From the NCBI GenBank assembly GCA_963802765.1, contig CAWDJZ010000013.1, positions 124,001 through 188,000 of the forward strand: DNA of 64,000 nucleotides. The letters are read 5' to 3'. This DNA comes from Gaiellasilicea sp963802765. Its GTDB lineage: Bacteria; Actinomycetota; Thermoleophilia; Gaiellales; Gaiellaceae. The notes under the pieces are model-generated. The model worked only from the letters and a program-made list of their open reading frames with translations, ran no database searches and was not told where the DNA came from. Shown piece after piece: positions 8,194 through 16,290 of this stretch. Position numbers and translations under genes: made by a program. Each line of letters opens with the position of its first letter. Within the stretch, counting starts at the first letter, position 1.

Positions 8194-9195
8194 TTACGAC
8201 CAGGACGACGCCAGCCGACGCAGCGCTCCCGTTAGTGCATCGGCAGCCAGCGCGATGTCCTCGGCCGAGCTGAGCTCGTCCGGGTGGTGGCTGACGCCGC
8301 CGTTGAGGCTGCGGACGAAGAGCATCCCGGCGGGCACGCCCGCCGCCGCCAGGATGCCCGCGTCGTGGCCGGCGCCGGACGGCAACTCGAGCACGGGGAG
8401 GCCGAGCGCCTCGACCTCGCCACGCAATGCAGCCCGCACCTCCTCCGACATCGCCGCCGGCTCGGTCCGCGTCGGCTCCTCGATCTCGAGCGCCGCCGCG
8501 AGCCGGTCGAGCCGTTCCGCGTCCGGCGCCCGCGCGTCGACCGAGAGGACCACTCGGCCCGGAATCACGTTCGTGCCGCCCGGCTCGACGGTCACCTGCC
8601 CGACGGTGGCGACCGCGCCCTCGATTCCGCGCGCGACCTCGCGCGCCCGGAGGACGTACTCAGCAGCCCCTACGAGCGCGTCCTCGCGGCCGGCCATCGG
8701 CGTCGTGCCCGCGTGCCCGGGCGAGCCCGTGAACGTCCTCCGGCCGTGGACGTAGCCGACGATCCCCGTGACGACTCCGAGCGGCGCGTCCGCCCGCAGG
8801 AGCGTCGGCCCTTGCTCGATGTGCAGCTCCACGTAGGCAGCGGGACGGGTGTCGCAGGCGCGGCTGCCGGCGCAGCCACGCTCCTCGTCCCGGAACGCGA
8901 CCACGGCGAGCCCGGGGAGCCCGAGCCGTTCGACCGCCTCGAGCCCGGCAACCACGCCGAGCGCGCCGTCGAAGCGGCCACCGCCGGGAACGGTGTCGAG
9001 GTGCGAGCCTGTCCAGACCTCGTGCGAGCCGCCCGGCACGCGGCCGATCAGGTTGCCGGCGGCGTCGACCTCGACCTCGAGCCCCGCGGCCCGAAACCAG
9101 CCGGCGGCGAGCTCGTGCGCGCGGTCCTCCTCGGGCGAGTAGCCGATCCGGTCGCCGATCGCGGCCAGCTCGTCGAGTCGCTCCAAGACCCGCAT
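8194..9195 (-). CDS. Allantoate amidohydrolase / N-carbamoyl amino acid hydrolase (M20)
   Basis: Zinc-dependent M20 amidase, 333 aa, of the family that hydrolyses allantoate, ureidoglycolate or N-carbamoyl amino acids. Metal motifs: GSHLDTVPGGGRFDG, FRDEERG, ELHIEQGP and the C-terminal SHHPDE. The dimerisation/lid domain carries GSPGHAGTTPM and GGTNVIPG. It is about 70-80 residues shorter than usual because only about 12 residues separate the DEE motif from ELHIEQG, where relatives have a long lid segment. No frame break is seen there. Placement next to urate genes supports allantoate as substrate; no allantoinase gene is in the window. Leaderless TAGGTT precedes ATG 9195. Confidence 0.8.
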   Translation of the reverse strand: MRVLERLDELAAIGDRIGYSPEEDRAHELAAGWFRAAGLEVEVDAAGNLIGRVPGGSHEVWTGSHLDTVPGGGRFDGALGVVAGLEAVERLGLPGLAVVAFRDEERGCAGSRACDTRPAAYVELHIEQGPTLLRADAPLGVVTGIVGYVHGRRTFTGSPGHAGTTPMAGREDALVGAAEYVLRAREVARGIEGAVATVGQVTVEPGGTNVIPGRVVLSVDARAPDAERLDRLAAALEIEEPTRTEPAAMSEEVRAALRGEVEALGLPVLELPSGAGHDAGILAAAGVPAGMLFVRSLNGGVSHHPDELSSAEDIALAADALTGALRRLASSWS

Positions 9196-9201
9196 GAGGA
9201 G

Positions 9202-9207
9202 AACCTA
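9202..9207 (-). promoter_or_regulatory. Leaderless -10 box of the M20 hydrolase
   Basis: Minus-strand TAGGTT located 6 nt before ATG 9195, with no ribosome-binding site between. Same spacing as other leaderless starts here. Confidence 0.5.
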
Positions 9208-9300
9208 CTGCCGGCGGTTCCGAGCGTCGCGAGGCTGCGCCGGAGCGCACGGCTACCAGCCGGGCTGGGAGGCGCAGCCGCTCAGGGGCCGCCGGCGAGC

Positions 9301-10429
9301 CTAGAGCGCCCGCAGGAGCCAGACGCCGATCAAGGGGAACGCTGCTGCGAGCGCAAACGCGGCGCTCCACGACGTTGCCGAGACCGCGGCTGCGAAGGCG
9401 ACGGGAGCGGCGACTCCGAGCGCCGAGAGCACCGTCTGCTGGAAGCCGATCGCGGCCCCGCTGCGCCGGCCGCCGAGCTCGGCCGCGATCGTGTACGAGA
9501 GGCCGTTCCACGACATCGAGAGCCCGGTCGCAGCCGCGAGCACGGGCACGAGCACCCAACCCGGCGCGCCCGAGACAGCGGCCACGACCGCGAGCGCGAT
9601 CCCGCTCACGATCCCGATCCAGCGCAAGGGGCGAACACGCGAGCCGAGCACGTCCGACCAGCGGCCGACCGCGATCCGCAGCACCGCCGCGAGCACCTGC
9701 CCGACGGCGAACACGGCTGCGGCCTCGCCGGTCGAGAAGCCGTGCTCGTCGTGGAGGAAGAGGACGACGAACCCCATCATCGCCACCTGCGCGACGAGAT
9801 AGAGGCCGCTGCCCCAACACGCGAGCCAGAGACGGCGGTCGCGGAGCGTGCTCTCGACGTCCGACGCGTCGAGGTGCTCCTCCGTCCCCGAGCGGAGCAC
9901 GAGCGCGCCCGCGAGCGCCCCGGCGAGAACGAAGCCCGCGACGAAGAGGAGGCCCGCCTTCGGGCTGCCGAGCAGCCGGCAGGACGAGCGCCGCGATCGC
10001 CCCGCCGAGCGGGACCGCCGTCTGGCGGATGCCGAGCGCGAGCCCCCGCTCCTGGGCCGAGAACCAGCCCATCACGGCGCGCCCGCTGCCCGACTGGACG
10101 CTGCCGCCGGCGGCGCCGGCGAGACCGAGGAGCAGGACGAGCCACGCGAAGCTCGGCGCGTAGGCGGCCGCCGCGAGCAGCACCGCGCAGGCCGCGAGCC
10201 CGCCTGCCAGCGTCCACCGTTCGCCGTACCGGTCGACGGCGAAGCCCCAGGGCAGGAGCGCGAACGTGAGCCCGATCCACTCCGCCGCCAGCACGACGCC
10301 GATCTCCGTCAGGCTGAGGTCGTAGCGGTCGCGCAATGCCGGCGCGAGCACGGCGATCGCGAACGAGACGGTCGAGAAGCTCGCCTGCGCGGCGGTCCCC
10401 GCCGCGAGGACGGCCCAGCGGTAAGACAA
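9301..10429 (-). CDS. MFS transporter, one +1 frameshift
   Basis: Twelve-helix major facilitator superfamily permease of about 375 aa; substrate not identifiable. The N-terminal half (LSYRWAVLAAGTAAQASFS, then AVDRYGERWTLAGG, a loop 2-3 type motif, and GIRQTAVPLGGAIAALVL) and the C-terminal half (LWLACWGSGLYLVAQVAMM, GRWSDVLGSR, SGAAIGFQQT) are in different frames joined near 9980. Skipping one base gives LVLP-LLGSPKAGLLFVAG. TTG start at 10429, 3 nt after the aldehyde dehydrogenase stop, so the two are co-transcribed. A carrier for a purine breakdown product or an aldehyde precursor are both possible. Confidence 0.8.
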
Positions 10430-10432
10430 GGC

Positions 10433-11890
10433 CTAGAGCCCGAACGGGTTGATCGGCCGCGAGCCGGTGTTCACGGTCACGCTCTTCGTCTCGAGGTAGA
10501 GATCGAGCGTCTCGACGCCGAGCTCGCGTCCGAAGCCGGACTGCTTGTAGCCGCCGAAGGGAAGCCCGGGGAAGGCCGTGTACGGCATGTTGATGCCGAC
10601 CGTGCCCGCCTTGATCCGCGCTGCGAGCCGGTGGCCGCGGGCCGGGTCGCCCGTCCACACAGACGCCATCAGCCCGTACTTGACGTCGTTCGCGATCCGG
10701 ATCGCATCCCGCTCGTCCTCGAACGGGGTGATCGTGACGACGGGGCCGAAGACCTCCTCCTGCGCGATCGTCATCGCGTTGTCGACGCCGGCAACGACCG
10801 TCGGCGGGTAGAAAGCGTGCTCGCCGGGCTCGCCGCCGAGCACCACCTCGGCGCCTTCGCCGCGCGCGTCCTCGACGAACCCGTGCACGCGCTCACGGTG
10901 CGCCTGCGAGATGAGCGAGCCCATCTGCGTCTCGGCGTCGAGCGGATCGCCGACCTTCACACCGGCCGCCTTCTCCGTGAACGCGCCGACGAACTCGTCG
11001 TAGAGCGGCTTCTCGACGAGCACGCGCGAGCGCGCTTCGCAGCTCTGGCCGGCCGAGTAGTAGATCGACCAGGCCGCGCTCGGGATCGCCGAGTCGAGGT
11101 CGGCGTCGGCGAAGATGATGTTCGGGCTCTTGCCGCCGAGCTCGAGCGTGAGCCGCTTGATCGGATCGGAGCAGAGCCGCATGATCTCGCCGCCCGTCCT
11201 GGTCGAGCCGGTGAACGCGACCTTGTCGACTCCCGGGTGCTTGACGAGGTAGGCGCCGGTCGTCGGTCCGTCGCCCGGGACGATGTTGATCGTGCCGGCC
11301 GGGAAGCCCACCTCCGTGGCCAGCTCGGCGAGCCGAAGCGCAGTCGCGGGCGTCTGCGGATCGGGCTTGAGCACGACGGCGCAGCCGGCGGCGAGCGCCG
11401 GCGAGAGCTTCCAGGTCGCCATCAGCAGCGGATAGTTCCAGGGGACGATCTGGCCGGCGACTCCGACGGGCTCCTTCAACGTGTACGAGAGCAGCGAGCC
11501 GCCGATCGGGTTCGAGCGACCCGCGATCGTCGCGATCGCCGAGGCGAAGAAGCGGAAGTTCTCGACCGCGCCGAAGAGCTCGGCCTTGGTCGACGAGATC
11601 GCCTTGCCGACGTTGCGCGACTCGAGCTCGGTCAGCTCCTTCCGGTTCGCGAGGATCGCGTCTGCGAGCGCATGCAGGAGCCGCGAGCGCTCGGTCGCGC
11701 CCGTCTTGCCCCAGTCGCCCGCGAGCGCGCCGCGCGCCGCTTCGACGGCGCGGTCGATCTCAGCCTCGCCGGCCAGCTGGGCAGTTCCGAGCGGCTCGCC
11801 CGACGCCGGCTCGACGAGGTCGCGGGTCGACGACCCCTCGACCGTCTCGCCGTTGATGAAGAGCCCGAACTCGTGCGTCGCAACCGCCAC
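10433..11890 (-). CDS. NAD(P)-dependent aldehyde dehydrogenase
   Basis: Aldehyde dehydrogenase superfamily, 485 aa, full length. Seen: cofactor-binding PWNYPLLMATWKL and FTGSTRTGGEIM, general-base Glu in LELGGKSPN, catalytic Cys in GQSCEARSRVLV, and C-terminal PFGGYKQSGFGRELG. The sequence resembles betaine/gamma-aminobutyraldehyde-type enzymes, but the substrate cannot be fixed. GTG start at 11890 is preceded by TATCTT at leaderless spacing. It heads a two-gene operon with the MFS transporter. Confidence 0.9.
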   Translation of the reverse strand: MAVATHEFGLFINGETVEGSSTRDLVEPASGEPLGTAQLAGEAEIDRAVEAARGALAGDWGKTGATERSRLLHALADAILANRKELTELESRNVGKAISSTKAELFGAVENFRFFASAIATIAGRSNPIGGSLLSYTLKEPVGVAGQIVPWNYPLLMATWKLSPALAAGCAVVLKPDPQTPATALRLAELATEVGFPAGTINIVPGDGPTTGAYLVKHPGVDKVAFTGSTRTGGEIMRLCSDPIKRLTLELGGKSPNIIFADADLDSAIPSAAWSIYYSAGQSCEARSRVLVEKPLYDEFVGAFTEKAAGVKVGDPLDAETQMGSLISQAHRERVHGFVEDARGEGAEVVLGGEPGEHAFYPPTVVAGVDNAMTIAQEEVFGPVVTITPFEDERDAIRIANDVKYGLMASVWTGDPARGHRLAARIKAGTVGINMPYTAFPGLPFGGYKQSGFGRELGVETLDLYLETKSVTVNTGSRPINPFGL

Positions 11891-11896
11891 GGGCGG

Positions 11897-11902
11897 AAGA
11901 TA
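11897..11902 (-). promoter_or_regulatory. Leaderless -10 box of the aldehyde dehydrogenase
   Basis: Minus-strand TATCTT, 6 nt before GTG 11890. Identical to the box in front of the xanthine dehydrogenase FAD subunit. Confidence 0.5.
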
Positions 11903-12668
11903 CGCGACGAGGCCGGCGCGGGACTAGCAGCCGGAGCGGATGAACGCGGCTTCGGTGGTGAGCGCGACGAGGTGGTCTGCGCTCGAGAGAGAGACAGCGC
12001 CGCCGCCGGTGCCGGAGCGTCGTGACCCAGCGCCCTAGCGCGAGGTCGTGGGAGACTCGAGCTACACGTTCGTCTCGGGCGCGCCGATAGGAGGTGGCGG
12101 TGCCGCGGCCCGCAGCGCAGACGCAGCGGCGACGCGTGTAGGCCAGGCGTGCGCCGAGTCGCGCGATCCGTGCAGCTCGCGAGCGCACGCTCGCGACGAC
12201 GCGTCGCTGCATCGCTCGTCTCGGAGCGGGCGCGATCGTCGCGCGATGCACGCCGTGGCGACGCGCCGTGCTAGGCGCGAGCGGCGAGGAGCACGCTGGC
12301 GAGGGGTGAGCGCTGAAGCGGGTCGAGTGCGAGCGCCGCGACGCCGAGTGCTTCAGCGCGAGCGCGACAAGGCGCGCGCGCGCCGCCACCGGGATCCGCT
12401 CGCGCGAGCGCGGCAGCCGAGCGGCGCCTGCGCGCGATCGCGCCGCTCGAGCGCAGAGCGCGCCGTCCGGCGCGACCTCGGCAGGTGACACGGCGTCCTC
12501 CTCGACCGCCTGCGGCCCGGCCACCGCGGTGCGCCGCCGGCGAGCGCGGGCGGCCGCGAGCCGCTCGAGGCACGTCGATCGCCGCTCGCGCGGCCGACGA
12601 CGATGGCGTAGGTGAACGCCCGGCTGCTTCGAGATGAGCGCGCAGCACAGCTGAAGGAGGCGGAAGGA
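11903..12668. other. About 765 bp without a recognisable gene
   Basis: Open frames exist on both strands but their translations are arginine/alanine-rich low-complexity strings with no family motifs and no third-position pattern like the neighbours. The stretch is rich in GCGCG/CGAGC words. I see no RNA gene. It could be a decayed gene, a regulatory spacer or an old insertion; nothing in it decides. Confidence 0.45.
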
Positions 12669-13121
12669 TCAGGGAAGGAACGGGCCGCGCGGAATCCGGC
12701 GCGGGCGGCCGGGCATCCGGCGCGGCGGCGACAGGATGTGAGCGAGCCGGTCGAGCTCCGGGAAGATCTCGACGCTCTCCAGTGCCTGCGGGTCCGAGCG
12801 GGCCATCAGGGCGACGGCGTCCGTCTCGCCGTAGTTCGCTGCGACATGCGGCACCCCGGCCGGAATGAAGACGAAGTCGCCTGCGCCCGCGGTGACGTGC
12901 TTCTCCAGCGCCTCGCCGTACCACGTCACGACCTCGCCTTCGAGGACGTACGCAGCGGACTCGTGCTCGCCGTGCGAGTGGGCCTGGGAGCGGACGCCCG
13001 GCTGGATCCGGACGAGCTGGAGGGCGATCCGCTCAGAGGCGACCGTCTCCGCGACGATGCCCGCTGCGTAGTCGAATCCCGTCGTCGCCGCCTTCTTCGG
13101 GTCGGGCGGCTGGATCGACAC
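12669..13121 (-). CDS. Single-domain cupin protein
   Basis: Cupin-fold protein of 150 aa, function unknown. Cupin motif 1 is HSHGEHESAAYVLEGEV and motif 2 is PAGVPHVAAN, giving the usual His/Glu metal set. The C-terminal ~25 residues are proline/arginine-rich and may be disordered. GTG start at 13121; it follows the thiolase gene by 15 nt and is probably the last gene of the mqnD-thiolase-cupin operon. The family includes dioxygenases and small-molecule-binding proteins, so no reaction is assigned. Confidence 0.75.
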   Translation of the reverse strand: MSIQPPDPKKAATTGFDYAAGIVAETVASERIALQLVRIQPGVRSQAHSHGEHESAAYVLEGEVVTWYGEALEKHVTAGAGDFVFIPAGVPHVAANYGETDAVALMARSDPQALESVEIFPELDRLAHILSPPRRMPGRPRRIPRGPFLP

Positions 13122-13136
13122 GGACGTGGTCGCCCT

Positions 13137-14294
13137 TCATCGCTCGAAGAGGGCCGCCTGTCCCTGGCCGACGCCGACGCACATGGTGGCGACACCGTAG
13201 CGGCCGCCGCGCCGCCGCAGCTCGTGTAGAAGCGTGACGACCAGACGGGCGCCGCTCATCCCGAGCGGGTGGCCGATCGCGATCGCGCCGCCGTTGACGT
13301 TCACCCGTTCCTCGTCGAGTCCGAGCTCGCGGACGACCGCAAGGCTCTGGGAGGCGAACGCCTCGTTCAGCTCGACCAGGTCGACGTCGCCGACCGCGAC
13401 ACCGGCCCGCTCGAGCAGCTTGCGCACCGCCGGGACCGGCCCGATCCCCATCACCCGCGGGTCGACGCCCGCGACCGCGCTCGCCACGAACGCGCCCAGC
13501 GGCTCACGCCCGAGCTCTCGGGCCTTCTCCTCCGAGGCGACGACGAGCGCCGCCGCGCCGTCGTTGATCCCGCTCGAGTTGCCGGCCGTGACCGAGCCGC
13601 CCGGCCGGAAGGCCGGCTTCAGCGCGGCCAGCTTCTCCGCGCTCGTGTCGGGGCGAGGATGCTCGTCCCGCTCGAGCTCGCCGGCGGCGACGAGCTCGTC
13701 GGCGAAGTCGGCCTCGGCCCACCGCTGCTGCGAGCGCAGCGCGAACGCGTCCTGGTCCTCGCGGGAGACGCCCCAGCGCTCGGCAACGTTCTCGCCGGTC
13801 TCGCCCATCGTCTCGAGCGGGAACATCGCCTCGAGGGCGGGGTTCGGGAAGCGCCAGCCGAGCGTCGTGTCGACCAGCGTCCGGTCGCCGCGGGGATAGG
13901 CGGTGTCGGGCTTGGCCACGACGAAGGGCGCGCGGCTCATCGACTCGACCCCGCCCGCGACGAAGAGGTCGCCGTCCCCGGCCGCGACCGCGTGGCAGGC
14001 GCCGACGACGGCCGAGAGGCCCGACGCGCAGAGCCGGTTCACGGTCACCCCCGCGACCGAGTCGGGCAGGCCGGCGAGCAGGGCGGCCATCCGCGCGACG
14101 TTGCGGTTGTCCTCGCCCGCCTGGTTCGCGCAGCCGAGGTAGACGTCCTCGATCTCTGCCGGCTCGACGCCTGCGCGCTCGACCGCCGCCGCGACCGCGA
14201 TCGCCGCGAGATCGTCGGGGCGCACGCCCGCAAGGCCGCCGCCGTAGCGGCCGACCGGCGTGCGGACGGCGGAAAGAACGACCGCGCGGGGCAC
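13137..14294 (-). CDS. Acetyl-CoA acetyltransferase / 3-ketoacyl-CoA thiolase
   Basis: Thiolase, 385 aa, full length. The acyl-accepting Cys is in NRLCASGLSAV near residue 88, the His in GGAIAIGHPLGMSG, and the second catalytic Cys in MCVGVGQGQA near the C-terminus. It either condenses acetyl-CoA or carries out the last step of beta-oxidation or beta-ketoadipate breakdown; sequence alone does not separate these. GTG start at 14294 abuts the stop of the MqnD gene, so the genes are one transcript. Confidence 0.92.
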   Translation of the reverse strand: MPRAVVLSAVRTPVGRYGGGLAGVRPDDLAAIAVAAAVERAGVEPAEIEDVYLGCANQAGEDNRNVARMAALLAGLPDSVAGVTVNRLCASGLSAVVGACHAVAAGDGDLFVAGGVESMSRAPFVVAKPDTAYPRGDRTLVDTTLGWRFPNPALEAMFPLETMGETGENVAERWGVSREDQDAFALRSQQRWAEADFADELVAAGELERDEHPRPDTSAEKLAALKPAFRPGGSVTAGNSSGINDGAAALVVASEEKARELGREPLGAFVASAVAGVDPRVMGIGPVPAVRKLLERAGVAVGDVDLVELNEAFASQSLAVVRELGLDEERVNVNGGAIAIGHPLGMSGARLVVTLLHELRRRGGRYGVATMCVGVGQGQAALFER

Positions 14295-15120
14295 TCAGGA
14301 AACGTAGTCGAGCCGGACAGGCTCGGGAAACGCGCCGATCGCGTCGCCGCGGCGGAGGAGCTCCTCGACCGCCTTGCGGCCCTCGTCGCCGTAGTCGCAC
14401 GTGAGCTCGTTCACGTACATGCCGACGAACCGGTCCGCCGTCGCGGGGTCGATCCCGCGGCCGAAGCGCATGGCGTAGCGCATCGCCTCGCGACGGTTCG
14501 CGAGCCCCGCCTGGATCGAGTCGAGCAGCACCGCGGACAGGTCCTGGAGACGCTCGCCGACGTCGCGTCGCGCGACGTTCACCCCGAGCGGGAGCGGCAG
14601 CCCGGTCTCGAGCAGCCACCACTCGCCGAGGTCGAGCACCTTGTGCAGGCCGGCCTCCTCGTACGTGAGCTGCCCCTCGTGGATCACGAGGCCTGCGTCG
14701 GCGCGGCCGGATGCGACCTCGTCGAGGATCCGGTCGAACGGCAGCTCGCGATGGCCGAAGTCCCCGAGCGCGAGACGCAGGGTCAGGAAGGCGGTCGTCA
14801 TCCGACCGGGAACGACGATCTCGGCGTCCCGCAGTTGGTCCGAGCGTGAGCGGCTCGCGGGCGACGAGGATCGGCCCGTAGCCGGAGCCGATGCTCGCGC
14901 CGTGCGGCAGCAGCGCGTAGCGGTCCTGGACGAACGGATACGCGTGCAGCGAGATCGCGGTCGCCTCGAGCCTGCCCTCGAGCGCCCATTCGTTCAGCGT
15001 CTGGATGTCCTGAAGCACCTGCTCGAAGCGGAAGCCGCGCGTGTCGATCGCGTTTGCGGCGAGCGCCCAGAACATGAAGGCGTCGTCGGGATCCGGGCTG
15101 TGACCGAGCCTGATCAGCAC
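14295..15120 (-). CDS. mqnD: Menaquinone biosynthesis protein MqnD-like, one +1 frameshift
   Basis: MqnA/MqnD-family protein of the futalosine pathway; the opening GHSPDPDDAFMFWALA is characteristic of 1,4-dihydroxy-6-naphthoate synthase (MqnD). The first ~100 residues and the remaining ~170 (GRMTTAFLTLRLALG, DAGLVIHEGQLTYEEAGL, FVGMYVNELT) lie in different frames that meet near 14843; skipping one base of a GG pair gives LTL-DQLRDAEIVVPGR. GTG start at 15120 with TAGCCT 6 nt upstream. The thiolase and cupin follow. The other mqn genes are not in the window. Confidence 0.85.
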
Positions 15121-15126
15121 CGGGCG

Positions 15127-15132
15127 AGGCTA
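15127..15132 (-). promoter_or_regulatory. Leaderless -10 box of mqnD
   Basis: Minus-strand TAGCCT, 6 nt before GTG 15120. Confidence 0.45.
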
Positions 15133-15141
15133 GCACCCACC

Positions 15142-15147
15142 TACACT
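15142..15147 (+). promoter_or_regulatory. Leaderless -10 box of the DtxR/MntR gene
   Basis: TACACT, 6 nt before GTG 15154, with no ribosome-binding site. The 33-nt spacer between divergent starts thus holds one -10 box per strand. Confidence 0.55.
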
Positions 15148-15153
15148 GGCGCA

Positions 15154-15591
15154 GTGACCAAGGTCGGGCTCAGCGACGCGATCCAGGACTACCTGAAGGA
15201 GATTTACAAGCTCGGGACGGAGTCCGAGCGCGTGTCGACGACGGCGCTCGCCCGCCGGCAGCACGTCTCGCCCGCGTCGGCGAGCGAGATGGTGAAGAAG
15301 CTGGCGGCACTCGGGCTCGCCGAGCATGCCCCCTACCGCGGCGTCACGCTCACGCACGCGGGCGAGCAGGTGGCCCTGGAGGTGATCCGACACCACCGGC
15401 TGCTCGAGCTCTACCTCGCGGAGACGCTCGGGATCGGCGTCGACGACGTCCACGACGAGGCGGACCGGCTCGAGCACGTGCTCTCGGAGGAGCTGGAGGA
15501 GCGGATCGACAAGGCGCTCGGCTTCCCGACCCACGACCCGCACGGCGACCCGATCCCAGACGCCAACCTCGAGTGGCCCACGGACGGCTAG
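15154..15591 (+). CDS. DtxR/MntR-family metal-dependent repressor
   Basis: Metal-responsive transcriptional repressor of 145 aa. The N-terminal winged helix-turn-helix (IQDYLKEIYKL, TALARRQHVSPASASEMVKK) is followed by the dimerisation/metal-binding domain (VIRHHRLLELYLAETLG, DEADRLEHVLSEELEERI, GFPTHDPHGDPIP). The third SH3-like domain of IdeR/DtxR is absent, so by length it is MntR-like, but iron or manganese cannot be settled. The start is GTG 15154 behind TACACT. Confidence 0.9.
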   Translation: MTKVGLSDAIQDYLKEIYKLGTESERVSTTALARRQHVSPASASEMVKKLAALGLAEHAPYRGVTLTHAGEQVALEVIRHHRLLELYLAETLGIGVDDVHDEADRLEHVLSEELEERIDKALGFPTHDPHGDPIPDANLEWPTDG

Positions 15592-15620
15592 CGCCCTCCG
15601 CTGTCGCCTGGCGCGCGAGG

Positions 15621-15654
15621 TCGGCGGAGCCGGGCTCCGCCCGGCGGGAGCCGA
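15621..15654. repeat. 34-bp palindromic repeat, copy 1
   Basis: The 34 bases from TCGGCGGAGC to GGGAGCCGA are identical to 61812-61845 inside lipB. The left half folds as GGCGGAGC-CGG-GCTCCGCC, and the overlapping right half can pair as well, like REP/ERIC-type elements. This copy lies between the convergent stops of the DtxR gene and the next minus-strand gene, where it could also act as a bidirectional terminator. Confidence 0.6.
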
Positions 15655-15665
15655 CCGGCCAGGCG

Positions 15666-16014
15666 TCAGCGGCGGCCGAAGAAGAAGCGTTCGAGGACTG
15701 GAAGGACTTCCTTCCTCGTGAACGGCTTGACGCTGTTGCCGCCGACGCCGTCGTCCTCGAGCACGCGCACGTCGTCCTCGAGCGCGTCGTTCGCCGCATC
15801 GAGCGCGTCGCCGAGCTCGTAGCCCTCGAAGAGGTAGTCGTCCCGGCGCGGCTCGCTGCTCGGCGCGGTGCTGGGGATTGACCGAGCGGCCCACTGCCCA
15901 GAGCGCCCCTGCCTTGCGCTCGACCCAGATCACGACCCGCTCCTCGCGCCCGGCGTCGTCGACCCCGCGGAGCACGCGCTCTGCGCAGCGCCCCTCGGAA
16001 GCCTGACGACGCAT
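15666..16014 (-). CDS. Hypothetical protein, one +1 frameshift
   Basis: About 115 aa, not recognised. The N-terminal part reads MRRQASEG...ERVVIWVERKAGALWAVGRSV and the C-terminal part DDYLFEGYELGDALDAAND, VLEDDGVGGNSVKPFTRK and PVLERFFFGRR. The two frames join at a CCCC run near 15868. The acidic and aromatic tail is clearly coding and ends with a TGA at 15666. ATG 16014 has TATCCT 6 nt upstream. Convergent with the DtxR gene and divergent from the gene at 16039. Confidence 0.65.
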
Positions 16015-16020
16015 CCCATG

Positions 16021-16030
16021 AGGATACAAT
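16021..16030. promoter_or_regulatory. Overlapping divergent -10 elements (leaderless)
   Basis: AGGATACAAT holds plus-strand TACAAT (16025-16030), 8 nt before ATG 16039, and minus-strand TATCCT (16026-16021), 6 nt before ATG 16014. Geometry and shared central TA are the same as at 3052-3061. Confidence 0.6.
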
Positions 16031-16038
16031 CGCCCGCG

Positions 16039-16290
16039 ATGGCGTTCCGGAACCTGTTCTCGTTCCTCTTCCAGCGCTCGTCGGCGGAGGAACGGGTGGC
16101 GTCCTATGTGATCCGCGAGCACGATCGGGGCCGGGACCTGGCGGAGATCCTCGAGGACCGCTACGTCCAGAACCGGCTCAGCCCCGACCAGCGCGCCCGG
16201 CTCCTCGACCGCCCCGAGGTGATCAAGGCGATCGGGAACGACACGATCGAGGACGCGCGCGAAGCTCTCGAGAGCAGCCTAGAGCTCCCT
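16039..16290 (+). CDS. Small hypothetical protein (3' end uncertain)
   Basis: An open frame starting at ATG 16039, opening MAFRNLFSFLFQRSSAEERV, then helical charged sequence DRGRDLAEILEDRYVQNRL and DRPEVIKAIGNDTIEDAREAL. It is not recognised. The frame remains open to 16761 but after about residue 80 it runs antisense to the cyclodeaminase gene and becomes arginine-rich, so the true stop is probably near 16280-16290 and missed because of a base error. A leaderless TACAAT box supports the start. Confidence 0.55.
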
